In this document: positions 38,818-46,852 of the stretch, piece after piece
How positions within the stretch are numbered: the first letter of the stretch is position 1
How the letters are laid out: every line of letters begins with the position of its first letter
Origin: Amycolatopsis saalfeldensis
GTDB lineage: Bacteria > Actinomycetota > Actinomycetes > Mycobacteriales > Pseudonocardiaceae
Direction: 5' to 3'
Assembly: GCF_900110575.1 (NCBI RefSeq)
Contig: NZ_FOEF01000023.1
Coordinates: 62,001 to 126,000, forward strand
Length of the DNA stretch: 64,000 bases
Program-made: the position numbers and the translations under genes
Notes under the pieces: generated by a model
Database searches by the model: none
Told to the model about the DNA's origin: nothing
Seen by the model: the letters and a program-made list of their open reading frames with translations, nothing else

Positions 38818-40687
38818 GGTCGTAAACGGTCATCCCGCCCACGGTCGCCGACGGGAAGTTCCGCTCCACCCACGTGGTGATCTGGCCGGAAGTGCCTCGG
38901 CTGCCGCCGAAGCCGCGACCGCCCGCGACGAAGTAGTGCACCTCGCCGGCGCCGACGTACTGCTGGAACTGCTTGAGCGTCGGCGCCGGGTCACTGCCGC
39001 TGAAGCCGCCGATCGCCATCACCGGCTTCCCGCTGCCCAGCGCCAGCCCGGCCGACTGCATCGCGCCGGTCTGCGCGGCAGCCCACTTGTTCTCGGTGGC
39101 CTGCAAGAGCCGGTCGATCTCCACATTGGACTGGGTCGCGCCGCCGAAGCCGCGCATGCCGCGGCCGTTGGAAGGCGAGGAAGACGGCTGTCCTCCGGTG
39201 TGCGCGGTGGCGGCCGTCGCGATCGTTGAAGTGGCAGTTCCGAGCAGCGCCGCCACCAGTCCGAGAGCGCCGACGGCCGGTGCGATCCGCCGCAGCCGCT
39301 CGAGGCCGAAGAGCAGCACGGCCACGCCGAGGGCGCCGAGCGCCAGGGCGGTGTAGCGCAGCCACGGCTGCCAATCCGGCGCGCGGCCGAGAAGGATGAA
39401 GCCCCAGACCACCGAAGCGGCGAGCATCAGCGCGAGCACGACGCGTGGCACGAGCTGCGCTCGTCCGCGCCACAGCTCACGGACCGTGACGCCCACCGTC
39501 GCCGCGATGCCCGGCACCAGCGCCACCGTGTAGTACGGGTGGATGATGCCGCTCATGTAGCTCAGGACCACCACGGTCACCACCGTCCAACCGCCCCACA
39601 GCAGCAACGCGGCGCGCGTCCGGTCCGTGCGCGGCGCGCGGCGGGTGAACCACAGCCCCGCGACGAGCCCGATCAACGCCGCGGGCAGCAGCCAGGACGC
39701 CTCGCCGCCGAACTGCTGGGTGAACAGCCTGGTCAACCCGGTCTGGCCGCCGAAACCACCGAACCCTCCGCCGCGTCCGGCCGGGAAGTCCAGGCCCGCG
39801 GGCAATTCCGGGCGGGCACCGCCGCGAGGCCCGCCGCCGCCGTGGCCCTGACCGAAGATGCGGCCGAGCCCGTTGTAGCCGAAGGCCAGCTGCAGCACGC
39901 TGTTGTCGGTCGAGCCGCTGATGTACGGCCGGTCGCTCGCGGGCCAGGCCGCCACGGCGGCCACCCACCAGCCCGCGGACACCAGCACCGCGCCCGCCGC
40001 CGCGAACAGCTGCCAGATCCGGCGGCCGAGTGAGGTCGGCGCCGCCACCAGGTACGCGAGCACAAACGCGGGCAGCACCAGGAACGCCTGCAGCATCTTG
40101 TCCAGGAACCCGAAGCCGATCGCGACGCCGGCGAGCAGCAGCCAGCCCGTGCCCGCCTTCTCCAGCGCGCGGACCAGGAAGTACGCGCCGGCGACCATGA
40201 GCAGCACGAGGAACGCGTCCGGGTTGTTGAAGCGGAACATCAGCGCGGCCACCGGGGTCAGCGCGAGCGCGGCCCCGGCCAGCAGCCCGGCGCCAGGCCC
40301 GGAAAGCCGCCGCACGGCCAGGTACAGCAGCCCGACCGACGCGACGCCCGCGAGCGCGTCCGGCACCAGCATGCTCCAGCTGTCGAACCCGAAGATCCGG
40401 CCCGAAAGACCCATAACCCACAGGGAAAACGGCGGTTTGTCGACGGTGACGATGTTGCCCGGATCGAGCGAACCGAAGAACCAGGCCTTCCAGCTCTCGG
40501 TGCCGGCCTGCACGGCCATCGCGTAGAAGCTGTTGCCCCAGCCCGAAATCGCCACATCGATCAGGTACAGCGCGGCAGTCGCGGCCAGCAGCAAGGCGAC
40601 GGCGGGACGTACCCATCGCGGCCGCCGTCGCGCTGCTGTGGCCGGGTCCATGCTGGTGCTCACGGGCGTCACAACGGCACTCGACAT
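38801..40687 (-). CDS. GT39-family membrane glycosyltransferase
   Basis: 628 residues. About eleven membrane segments; the first outer loop carries GNIVTVDKPPFSLWVMGLSGRIFGF, the DKPP motif of ArnT/PMT-like GT-C enzymes that transfer sugars from polyprenyl phosphates. A glycine-rich loop (about 265-310) interrupts the membrane part, and a soluble C-terminal domain (from about 505) ends with GGMTVYDLTKGK. Its promoter carries four 11-bp-spaced CACAG repeats like those of the adjacent OmpR-type regulator, so it is probably in that regulon. Acceptor unknown. Confidence 0.87.
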   Translation of the reverse strand: MSSAVVTPVSTSMDPATAARRRPRWVRPAVALLLAATAALYLIDVAISGWGNSFYAMAVQAGTESWKAWFFGSLDPGNIVTVDKPPFSLWVMGLSGRIFGFDSWSMLVPDALAGVASVGLLYLAVRRLSGPGAGLLAGAALALTPVAALMFRFNNPDAFLVLLMVAGAYFLVRALEKAGTGWLLLAGVAIGFGFLDKMLQAFLVLPAFVLAYLVAAPTSLGRRIWQLFAAAGAVLVSAGWWVAAVAAWPASDRPYISGSTDNSVLQLAFGYNGLGRIFGQGHGGGGPRGGARPELPAGLDFPAGRGGGFGGFGGQTGLTRLFTQQFGGEASWLLPAALIGLVAGLWFTRRAPRTDRTRAALLLWGGWTVVTVVVLSYMSGIIHPYYTVALVPGIAATVGVTVRELWRGRAQLVPRVVLALMLAASVVWGFILLGRAPDWQPWLRYTALALGALGVAVLLFGLERLRRIAPAVGALGLVAALLGTATSTIATAATAHTGGQPSSSPSNGRGMRGFGGATQSNVEIDRLLQATENKWAAAQTGAMQSAGLALGSGKPVMAIGGFSGSDPAPTLKQFQQYVGAGEVHYFVAGGRGFGGSRGTSGQITTWVERNFPSATVGGMTVYDLTKGK

Positions 40688-40710
40688 ACGCCCGATGCTT
40701 TCGACGCCGT

Positions 40711-40748
40711 GTGTGCCGTAGCTGTGCGTCTGCTGTGCGCGAGCTGTG
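40711..40748 (-). promoter_or_regulatory. 11-bp-spaced CACAG array upstream of the GT39 gene
   Basis: On the plus strand CTGTG occurs at 40722, 40733 and 40744, with a one-mismatch copy (GTGTG) at 40711: four copies exactly 11 bp apart. In the direction of the gene they read CACAG. They lie 24-61 bp upstream of the start codon. One-turn direct repeats are typical sites for OmpR/PhoB-family dimers. Confidence 0.75.
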
Positions 40749-40808
40749 AAAAGCCCACGAACGGGTCACCCGCATTCAGTCCTTAACGGACACACCACGC
40801 GTAAGCTA

Positions 40809-42344
40809 TCACAATACCTGTGGGAAAACCGCGGTGAACTCCGTGCGCCCTGGCCGGCTCGTCACCATCACGCGGCCCCGGTGGGCGCCCACCACAGCGG
40901 CGACGATGGCCAGTCCCAGCCCGGTGCTGCCGGCCGCGCGGGATCGGGAGTTGTCGCCCCGCGCGAAGCGCTCGAAGACCTCCGGCAGGATCTCCGGCGG
41001 GATGCCGGGGCCGTCGTCGAGGATGGACAGCGTGACCCAACCGTCGCGTGTGGACAGTGTGGTGGTCACGGTGGTGCCGGGCGGGGTGTGGTTGCGGGCG
41101 TTGCCGAGCAGGTTCAGCACGACCTGGTGCAGCTGGTCGTCGTCGCCGAGGACGCTCAGGGGCTCGCCCGGCGCTTCGAGCAGCCACTTGTGGTCCGGGC
41201 CCGCGACGTGCGAGTCCGCGACGGCGTCGGCCACCAGGCGCGAGAGGTCCACCCGCTCGTGCACCCGCGCGCGGCCCGAGTCGAGCCGCGCGAGCAGCAG
41301 CAGGTCCTCCACCAGCGTGGTCATCCGCGCCGATTCGGACTCGACGCGGCTCATGGCGAACGCGACGTCCGGCGGCACCTGCTCACCGCTGCGCCGGGTC
41401 AGCTCGGCGTAACCGCGGATGGCGGCCAGCGGCGTCCGCAGCTCGTGGCTGGCGTCGGCGACGAACTGGCGGACCCGGCTCTCGCTGGCCTGCCGCGCCG
41501 AGAGGGCGTTCGCGATGTGGCCGAGCATCCGGTTGAGCGCGAAGCCGACCTTGCCGACCTCCGTGTGCGGGTCGGTGTCCACCTCGTCCACCCGCTCCGA
41601 AAGCGCCACCTCACCGCGGTCGAGCTTCAGCTCCGAGACGCGTGACGCCGTGGCGGCCAGCCGGTCCAGCGGCGCCATCGTGCGCCGGATCGTGATAGCG
41701 CCGACGAAGCCCGCGACGAGCAGCCCGCCGAGCGCCACCCCGCCGAAGATGAAACCCAAGCGCCACAACGTGTCCTTCACGTCCACCAGCGGCAGCCCGA
41801 CCACCGTGAACTCGCCGGCCGGGGAGAACGACGACACCACGCGGTATTCGCCGAGCGCACCCCCGAGGTTGATGGTGCGGCGCTGGCCGTCGGGTGGCAG
41901 GCCGAGCAGCATCGACTGCTGCTGCGGCGTGACGTCCTGCAGCGGCGGCCTCCCCACCGGCGGCTTGCCCGACGACGTGGACGGGTTCGCCTCGAAGTTC
42001 AGCACCTTCGCGTTCACGACGCCGTTTTTGTGCACCTGGACGGCCAGCGTGCCGTCGACCTGGCCGAGCACGCGTAACGGGTCCGGCGGGGGCTTGTCGC
42101 CGTAGTTCCACGGCGGCAGCCCGCCACCGCGATGGGAGCCGCGCTCGCTGGTCGCCGAGAGCCGCTTGTCGACCTGGCTGACCAGGAATTCGTTCAACGC
42201 CAGCTCGGTGACCACGCCGACGACCAGGCACACCAGTGCGAGCAGCGCGGCGAGCTGCACGATCAGCCGCCGGCGCAGCGACCACGGCCTTCGCTCGCGC
42301 CTCGTCCGCGGCGCGGCGGGCTCAGCCGGCGGGCTTGAGTACAT
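40809..42344 (-). CDS. Sensor histidine kinase (HisKA type)
   Basis: 511 residues. Membrane segments near 26-48 and 190-212 flank an extracytoplasmic sensor domain of about 140 residues; HAMP follows (IRRTMAPLDRLAATASRVSELKLD), then HisKA with SHELRTPLAAIRGYAELTRR (phospho-His) and the HATPase with NLLGNARNHTPPG, DDGPGIPPE and GSTGLGLAIV. Its start overlaps the upstream response-regulator gene by 23 bp. The ligand is unknown. Confidence 0.95.
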   Translation of the reverse strand: MYSSPPAEPAAPRTRRERRPWSLRRRLIVQLAALLALVCLVVGVVTELALNEFLVSQVDKRLSATSERGSHRGGGLPPWNYGDKPPPDPLRVLGQVDGTLAVQVHKNGVVNAKVLNFEANPSTSSGKPPVGRPPLQDVTPQQQSMLLGLPPDGQRRTINLGGALGEYRVVSSFSPAGEFTVVGLPLVDVKDTLWRLGFIFGGVALGGLLVAGFVGAITIRRTMAPLDRLAATASRVSELKLDRGEVALSERVDEVDTDPHTEVGKVGFALNRMLGHIANALSARQASESRVRQFVADASHELRTPLAAIRGYAELTRRSGEQVPPDVAFAMSRVESESARMTTLVEDLLLLARLDSGRARVHERVDLSRLVADAVADSHVAGPDHKWLLEAPGEPLSVLGDDDQLHQVVLNLLGNARNHTPPGTTVTTTLSTRDGWVTLSILDDGPGIPPEILPEVFERFARGDNSRSRAAGSTGLGLAIVAAVVGAHRGRVMVTSRPGRTEFTAVFPQVL

Positions 42345-43071
42345 ACCCCGCGCCGCGCATCGTGTGGATCATCGGCTCGCGGTCGGCGTCGATCTTCTTC
42401 CGCAGGTACGAGATGTACAGCTCGACGATGTTGGCCTGGCCGCCGAAGTCGTAGCTCCAGACGCGGTCGAGGATCTGCGCCTTTGACAGCACGCGCTTGG
42501 GGTTGCGCATCAGGTAGCGCAGCAGCTCGAACTCGGTGGCGGTGAGCGGCACCAGATCGCCGCCGCGGTGCACTTCGCGGCTGTCCTCGTCCAGCGTGAG
42601 GTCGCCGACGACGAGCTGGGAGCCGCTCGCGCCCGTCACCCCGCTGGCCCGCCGCAGCAGCGCGCGCAGCCGGAGCGCGACCTCTTCGAGGCTGAACGGC
42701 TTGGTGACGTAGTCGTCGCCGCCCGCGGTGAGCCCGGCGATGCGGTCCTCGACGGCGTCCTTGGCGGTGAGGAACAGGACCGGCAGGTACGGCGCCTCCG
42801 CGCGCATGCGGCGCAGCACTTCGAGGCCGTCGAAGTCGGGCAGCATCACGTCGAGCACAACGGCGTCGGGCCGGAAATCGCGCGCGACGCGGACGGCCTC
42901 GGTGCCGTCGCCCGCGCTGCGGACCTCCCAGCCCTCCATGCGCAGCGCCATTGAGACGAGTTCGGCCAGGGTCGACTCGTCGTCGACCACCAGTACCCGG
43001 ACGGGGCTGCCGTCGGCCCGGCGCAAATCGGCCTTCCCGCGGCCCTGCGACGTGGCGTTCATACCGCTCAT
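42322..43071 (-). CDS. OmpR-family response regulator
   Basis: 249 residues. The receiver starts VRVLVVDDESTLAELV, with phospho-acceptor Asp in DAVVLDVMLPDFDG and Lys in VTKPFS; the C-terminal winged helix contains LTATEFELLRYLMRNPKRVLSKAQILDRVWSYDF and YISYLRKKID. ATG 43071 is preferred; ATG 43062 is in frame. Three CACAG repeats lie 34-60 bp upstream, so it is probably autoregulated. The kinase gene follows with overlap. Confidence 0.94.
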   Translation of the reverse strand: MSGMNATSQGRGKADLRRADGSPVRVLVVDDESTLAELVSMALRMEGWEVRSAGDGTEAVRVARDFRPDAVVLDVMLPDFDGLEVLRRMRAEAPYLPVLFLTAKDAVEDRIAGLTAGGDDYVTKPFSLEEVALRLRALLRRASGVTGASGSQLVVGDLTLDEDSREVHRGGDLVPLTATEFELLRYLMRNPKRVLSKAQILDRVWSYDFGGQANIVELYISYLRKKIDADREPMIHTMRGAGYVLKPAG

Positions 43072-43104
43072 GGTGACATCCTCGGGCGCTTCCGTCAGGG
43101 CGAG

Positions 43105-43131
43105 CTGTGGCGCGCCTGTGCGTTTCCTGTG
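43105..43131 (-). promoter_or_regulatory. 11-bp-spaced CACAG array of the regulator-kinase operon
   Basis: CTGTG on the plus strand at 43105, 43116 and 43127 (exact 11-bp steps), read as CACAG towards the response-regulator gene. Same spacing and gene-relative orientation as the array before the GT39 gene. Confidence 0.75.
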
Positions 43132-43166
43132 CGAATCACCCCGCAACACCGGCGCCGGGCCATCTC

Positions 43167-43204
43167 CACAGGGCCCACCCACGCCGAACACAGCTCCCGC
43201 ACAG
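43167..43204 (+). promoter_or_regulatory. 11-bp-spaced CACAG array of the glycine-rich protein gene
   Basis: CACAG at 43167, 43189 and 43200 on the plus strand; the 43178 position in the same 11-bp register is degenerate (CCCAC). The array ends 50 bp before the ATG at 43255. It is inverted relative to the neighbouring array, so each divergent promoter has its own set. Confidence 0.7.
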
Positions 43205-43254
43205 CGATGGCGCCGAACCTCGGTGCGGACAAGCCCGTACCAGGCGGAGGAACC

Positions 43255-43875
43255 ATGACGACCGAGCCCACCGACCCAGCACAGGGCCCCACCTGGGGCG
43301 CCGCTCCCGGTACCCCGGGCGCCGCCGTTCCCCCGCAGAAGAAGGCCTGGTCCGGACGCAAGACCGCGATCGCCGCGGGGGTCGCGGTGGTGATCGCCGT
43401 GGGCGGCGGCCTGGCGATCTGGGCCGGCACCAGCTCCAACGGCGCGTCGGCCCAGCAGGGCTTCGGCGGCCCGGGTGGCCCTGGCGGCACCGGCGGCCCT
43501 GGCGGTTTCGCCGGCCGCGCGGGTGGTTTCGGCGGCGGCGCGGCCGCCCTGCGCGACGCCCTGCACGGCGACTTCGTGGTCGCCGACCCGACCGGCGGCT
43601 ACGTGACCGAACGCCTGCAGACCGGCGACGTCTCCGCGCTCAGCGCCACCTCCGTGACGCTGACCAGCAAGGACGGCTACAAGCAGACGTACGCCATCGA
43701 CTCGTCCACGCAGAAGACCGGCAACGTCAAGACGGGCGACAACGTCACCGTCGTCGCCAAGGTCAGCGGCACCACCGCCACGGCCACCACCCTCGGCGAG
43801 GCGACCACCCTCCAGCCCGGTGGCCAGGGCCAGTACGGCCAGCCGGGCCAGGGCCGCCGCCGCTACGGCAGCTGA
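43255..43875 (+). CDS. Glycine-rich membrane-anchored protein of unknown function
   Basis: 206 residues. A Pro-rich cytosolic N terminus (about 1-32), one hydrophobic segment (AIAAGVAVVIAVGGGLAIWA), a Gly/Phe-rich stretch (about 66-98: GFGGPGGPGGTGG and more), then a small beta-rich domain (VSALSATSVTLTSKDGYKQTYAIDSSTQKTGNVKTGDNVTVVAKVSG) like the DUF5666 OB-like fold, and a Gly/Gln tail. It probably stays membrane-anchored with the domain outside. ATG 43255 is close to GGAGG (spacing 4). Probably controlled by the divergent two-component system; a strong terminator follows. Confidence 0.82.
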   Translation: MTTEPTDPAQGPTWGAAPGTPGAAVPPQKKAWSGRKTAIAAGVAVVIAVGGGLAIWAGTSSNGASAQQGFGGPGGPGGTGGPGGFAGRAGGFGGGAAALRDALHGDFVVADPTGGYVTERLQTGDVSALSATSVTLTSKDGYKQTYAIDSSTQKTGNVKTGDNVTVVAKVSGTTATATTLGEATTLQPGGQGQYGQPGQGRRRYGS

Positions 43876-43888
43876 CCCGGCTCCCACC

Positions 43889-43931
43889 GGCGGTGGCACG
43901 ACGTTCCCCTCGTCGTGCCGCCGCCGTTTTT
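43889..43931 (+). terminator. Rho-independent terminator
   Basis: 15-bp stem with one G-U pair (43889-43903 with 43911-43925), 7-base loop, then GTTTTT. Thirteen bases after the stop of the glycine-rich protein gene. Confidence 0.9.
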
Positions 43932-43995
43932 CGCGGGCGGGTTCTTCGGCCCTGAAAACCCAACGCGACCGCCCGCTCGCAGTAAGTTGGCGGGC

Positions 43996-45192
43996 GTGCG
44001 GGACATCAGCGGGTCATTGGCGCGGCAGTCGTTGCTGGTCGCCGTGGTCTGCCTGGTCTGTGACGCCTCGTTGTTCATCCTGCGGGGACCGCTCGGGGAA
44101 GCCGGCTGGCGAGCGTGGGCCGTGCTGCTGGGCGGGGTGGCCGTCGACCTCGCCCTGGCCGGGGCGGCGCGGCATTCCGGGTGGGTGGCGCTCGCGCACG
44201 CAATCGTCTTCGCGAGCGGGCCGATCCTGCTCTGCCCGTGCACCGGTTACGTCATCGGCAACAACGCGGGCCTGCTCATCGCCGGGTACCGGGCCGGCGC
44301 GTGGCTGCGGACGGGGCCCGCGGTGCTCGCGCTCGCCGCGACGGTCACCGGCATCGGCACCAGCGAGTGGCTCGGCGGCGGACGCGGGGCCGCAGCCCCG
44401 CTGATCCTCATCAGCATGGGCGTCACCGGGTTGCTGCCGTGGCTCGTCGGGCGGTACACGACGGCGCGGCGCGCGTACATCGCCGACCTCGAGCGGGCCA
44501 CGGAGCAACGACAGCGGCACGAAGCGGAGGCCGTGCGCCGCGCTGTGCTCGAAGAGCGCGAGACCATCGCGCGCGATCTGCACGACGTGATCTCCCATCA
44601 CGTCAGCGCCATCGGCGTCCACGCCGGCGCCGCGCGGCTCAGTCTGCCCACCAAAGCCTTACCCACCACCAACAATCCCGGAGACGGCGAGGGTGACGCC
44701 GCCGTCCGGCAGTCGCTCGGGGCCGTCGAGTCCGCCAGCCGGTCCGCGATGGCCGACCTGCGCCGCCTGCTCGACCTCCTCCACGCCCGCGACGACGAAG
44801 CCGGCCAACCCGGCCTCGACAACCTCGACGAGCTGCTCGGCACCGTCCGCGAGGCCGGCCTGCCCGTGCACCTGACCGTCCACGGCGACGTCCGCGAAAT
44901 CCCCGGCTCACTCGACGTCGCGCTGTACCGGATCGCGCAGGAAGCACTGACCAACGCGCTGCGCCACGGCACCGGGCCGGTCGAGATCGAGCTGGACCGG
45001 CGGCGCACCGAGATCGTCCTGGCCGTGACCAACAGGGTGAGCTCCGCCAGGCCGGACGGCGAAGGCGCCCACCGCGGGCTCGCCGGGATCCGGCAGCGCG
45101 TGACGCTGTTCGGCGGCAAAGTCGAGTACGGCCAGCTACCCGACGGGCCGAGCTGGCGCGTCCGGGCGAGTTTTCCCCTGGAGGTGGCATGA
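43996..45192 (+). CDS. Sensor histidine kinase (HisKA_3, NarL-pair type)
   Basis: 398 residues. About five to six N-terminal hydrophobic segments form a membrane sensor (residues about 8-160). The dimerisation/phosphoacceptor motif is ERETIARDLHDVISHHVSAIGVHA; HATPase motif EALTNALRHG and GLAGIRQRVTLFGG follow. GTG 43996 with a TAAGTT -10 just upstream suggests a leaderless start. Overlaps the next response-regulator gene (ATGA). The sensor resembles LiaS/DesK-like envelope-stress kinases, but the signal is unknown. Confidence 0.93.
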   Translation: MRDISGSLARQSLLVAVVCLVCDASLFILRGPLGEAGWRAWAVLLGGVAVDLALAGAARHSGWVALAHAIVFASGPILLCPCTGYVIGNNAGLLIAGYRAGAWLRTGPAVLALAATVTGIGTSEWLGGGRGAAAPLILISMGVTGLLPWLVGRYTTARRAYIADLERATEQRQRHEAEAVRRAVLEERETIARDLHDVISHHVSAIGVHAGAARLSLPTKALPTTNNPGDGEGDAAVRQSLGAVESASRSAMADLRRLLDLLHARDDEAGQPGLDNLDELLGTVREAGLPVHLTVHGDVREIPGSLDVALYRIAQEALTNALRHGTGPVEIELDRRRTEIVLAVTNRVSSARPDGEGAHRGLAGIRQRVTLFGGKVEYGQLPDGPSWRVRASFPLEVA

Positions 45193-45854
45193 TCCGTGTC
45201 CTGCTCGCCGACGACCACGCGATGTTCCGCTCCGGCATGCGGGCCCTGCTGGACACCCAGCCGGACTTCGAGTGCGTGGGCGAGGCTGCCGACGGGCGTG
45301 AAGCCGTCACCGAAACCGCACGCCTGCGCCCGGACGTCACGGTCCTCGACGTCCGCATGCCGCGCCTCGACGGGCTCGCCGCCACCGAAGCGATCCTCAG
45401 CGCGCCCGGCAACGACACCCGCATCCTCGTGCTGACCACCTACGACGCCGACGAGTACGTCTACCGCGCCCTTCGTGCCGGCGCGAGCGGCTTCCTGCTG
45501 AAGAGCCTCTCGCCGGAGGAGCTGGTCGCCGCCATGCGCGTCGCGGCCAGGGGTGACGCGTTGATCGACCCTTCGGTGACGCGGCGGCTCGTCGAGCACT
45601 TCGCCACCAGCCTCGAACCCCGCGCGGCCGAGCCGCCGGAGCTGGCACGGCTGACCTCACGCGAACGCGAGGTGCTCCTGCTCATCGCCGACGCCTGCAG
45701 CAACGCGGAGATCGCGCGCCGGCTCCAAGTCGGGGAGGAGACTGTGAAGACGCACGTCTCCCGCGTGCTGGCGAAGCTCGGCCTGCGCGACCGCGTGCAC
45801 GCCGTCGTCTACGCGTACCAGAACGACCTCGTGACCCGCCCGAACCTGAAATGA
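45189..45854 (+). CDS. NarL-family response regulator
   Basis: 221 residues. Receiver IRVLLADDHAMFRSGMRALL with phospho-Asp in DVTVLDVRMPRLDG; C-terminal LuxR-type HTH LTSREREVLLLIADACSNAEIARRLQVGEETVKTHVSRVLAKLGLRDRVHAVVYAYQ. Coupled to the kinase gene by ATGA. Two small membrane-protein genes follow within 8 bp and are probably in the same transcript. Confidence 0.95.
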   Translation: MIRVLLADDHAMFRSGMRALLDTQPDFECVGEAADGREAVTETARLRPDVTVLDVRMPRLDGLAATEAILSAPGNDTRILVLTTYDADEYVYRALRAGASGFLLKSLSPEELVAAMRVAARGDALIDPSVTRRLVEHFATSLEPRAAEPPELARLTSREREVLLLIADACSNAEIARRLQVGEETVKTHVSRVLAKLGLRDRVHAVVYAYQNDLVTRPNLK

Positions 45855-45861
45855 GGCACCG

Positions 45862-46068
45862 ATGAAGGCGCAACGCTGGATTTCGCTCGTCGCCGGGGTG
45901 ATTCTGCTGCTCATCGGCATTCTGTGGACGCTTCAAGGCGCCAACGTGATCACCGGCAGCGGCATGTCCGGGCAGAAGCTGTGGTTCCTGATCGGCCTGG
46001 TCGCGGCGGTCGTGGGGCTCGTGCTCCTGGTGACGGGCGCGCGACGTTCGCCGAAGAAGACGAGCTGA
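45862..46068 (+). CDS. Small two-pass membrane protein (tandem copy 1)
   Basis: 68 residues: MKAQRWISLVAGVILLLIG, a short loop with GMSGQKLWFLIGL, a second membrane helix and a basic tail (GARRSPKKTS). Two-pass inner-membrane protein, paralogous to the next gene. RBS-like AGGC lies just before the ATG. Function not known; its position after a NarL-type pair suggests the envelope. Confidence 0.8.
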   Translation: MKAQRWISLVAGVILLLIGILWTLQGANVITGSGMSGQKLWFLIGLVAAVVGLVLLVTGARRSPKKTS

Positions 46069-46070
46069 CC

Positions 46071-46277
46071 ATGGCCCGCTGGATCTCGCTCGCCGTCGGG
46101 GTGATCCTCTTGCTGGTGGGCGCCGTGTGGGTGCTGCAGGGCGCCGGGGTCGTCACCGGCAGCTTCATGACGGGCCAGAAGCTGTGGTTCCTGATCGGAC
46201 TGGCCTCGTTCCTGGTCGGCGTGGTCGTGGTCGCCGCCACGACCCGGCGCTCCGCCCGGAAGAGCCCGAAGAACTGA
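46071..46277 (+). CDS. Small two-pass membrane protein (tandem copy 2)
   Basis: 68 residues, same length and layout as the preceding gene: MARWISLAVGVILLLVG ... LQGAGVVTGSFMTGQKLWFLIGL ... TTRRSARKSPKN. The shared core (LQGANVITGSGMSGQ against LQGAGVVTGSFMTGQ) shows tandem duplication. Separated by 2 bp from copy 1; its 3' end is convergent with a flavoprotein gene one base away. Confidence 0.8.
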   Translation: MARWISLAVGVILLLVGAVWVLQGAGVVTGSFMTGQKLWFLIGLASFLVGVVVVAATTRRSARKSPKN

Positions 46278-46278
46278 C

Positions 46279-46725
46279 TCAGGCCGCCAGGATCTCGAAC
46301 ACCGGGTAGCCCGGGGCGATGTCACGCAGCTTCGCCTCGGGCGCGTCGGCGTCCACGCCGTCGAAGAAGACGCCGACCTCGAACTTCCAGCGCTTCAGGT
46401 ACGAGCGCAGCACGGCGGGCTTCTCGTCGTCGGGCAGCTCGCGGTAGGTGAACGCCTGCACCCGGTTCCCGACCCGCAGCTGCCCCTCGCCGGCCACGCG
46501 CAGGTTGCGCACCCACTGCGTCTCCCCGCGCGGCGCGACCAGGAACTGCTTGCCCTCGAACGGCAACAGGTTCACCGGCACTTCGCGGACCGCGCCGCTC
46601 TTGCGGCCGCGGACCATCAGCACCCGGCTGCCCCACACGCTGACGCCGAGCTTGGTCAGCTGCTGCACCATCTTGTTGGACACCCGGGTCGCCAGGCCCG
46701 GCTCGAGGTAACGGGTCGCGGTCAT
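46279..46725 (-). CDS. Nitroreductase-family deazaflavin (F420)-dependent oxidoreductase
   Basis: 148 residues of the DDN/F420-binding split-barrel family: GSRVLMVRGRKSGAVREVPVNLLPFEGKQFLVAPRGETQWVRNLRVAGEGQLRVG. The R-G-R-K-S-G and Q-W-V-R-N-L stretches are the family signature. These enzymes reduce quinones or xenobiotics with F420H2. ATG 46725. Divergent from a TetR gene whose operators overlap the shared promoter, so it is probably repressed by it. Confidence 0.9.
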   Translation of the reverse strand: MTATRYLEPGLATRVSNKMVQQLTKLGVSVWGSRVLMVRGRKSGAVREVPVNLLPFEGKQFLVAPRGETQWVRNLRVAGEGQLRVGNRVQAFTYRELPDDEKPAVLRSYLKRWKFEVGVFFDGVDADAPEAKLRDIAPGYPVFEILAA

Positions 46726-46745
46726 CGTGGACTCCCTCAGTCGGT

Positions 46746-46811
46746 GAGAGCAGTGCTCTCGGTTGAGATCAGTGAACACCCGCTCACCGGCTGAGTCAAG
46801 AGCAGTGCTCT
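46746..46811. promoter_or_regulatory. Paired TetR-type operators
   Basis: GAGAGCAGTGCTCTC (46746-46760) and AGAGCAGTGCTCT (46799-46811) share the identical palindrome AGAGCAGTGCTCT. Centres are 52 bp apart. They sit before the flavoprotein gene and before the TetR gene respectively. Confidence 0.8.
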
Positions 46812-46852
46812 CTATTTGGTGCATCGATCTCGGACCTGGCACACTGAGCACC

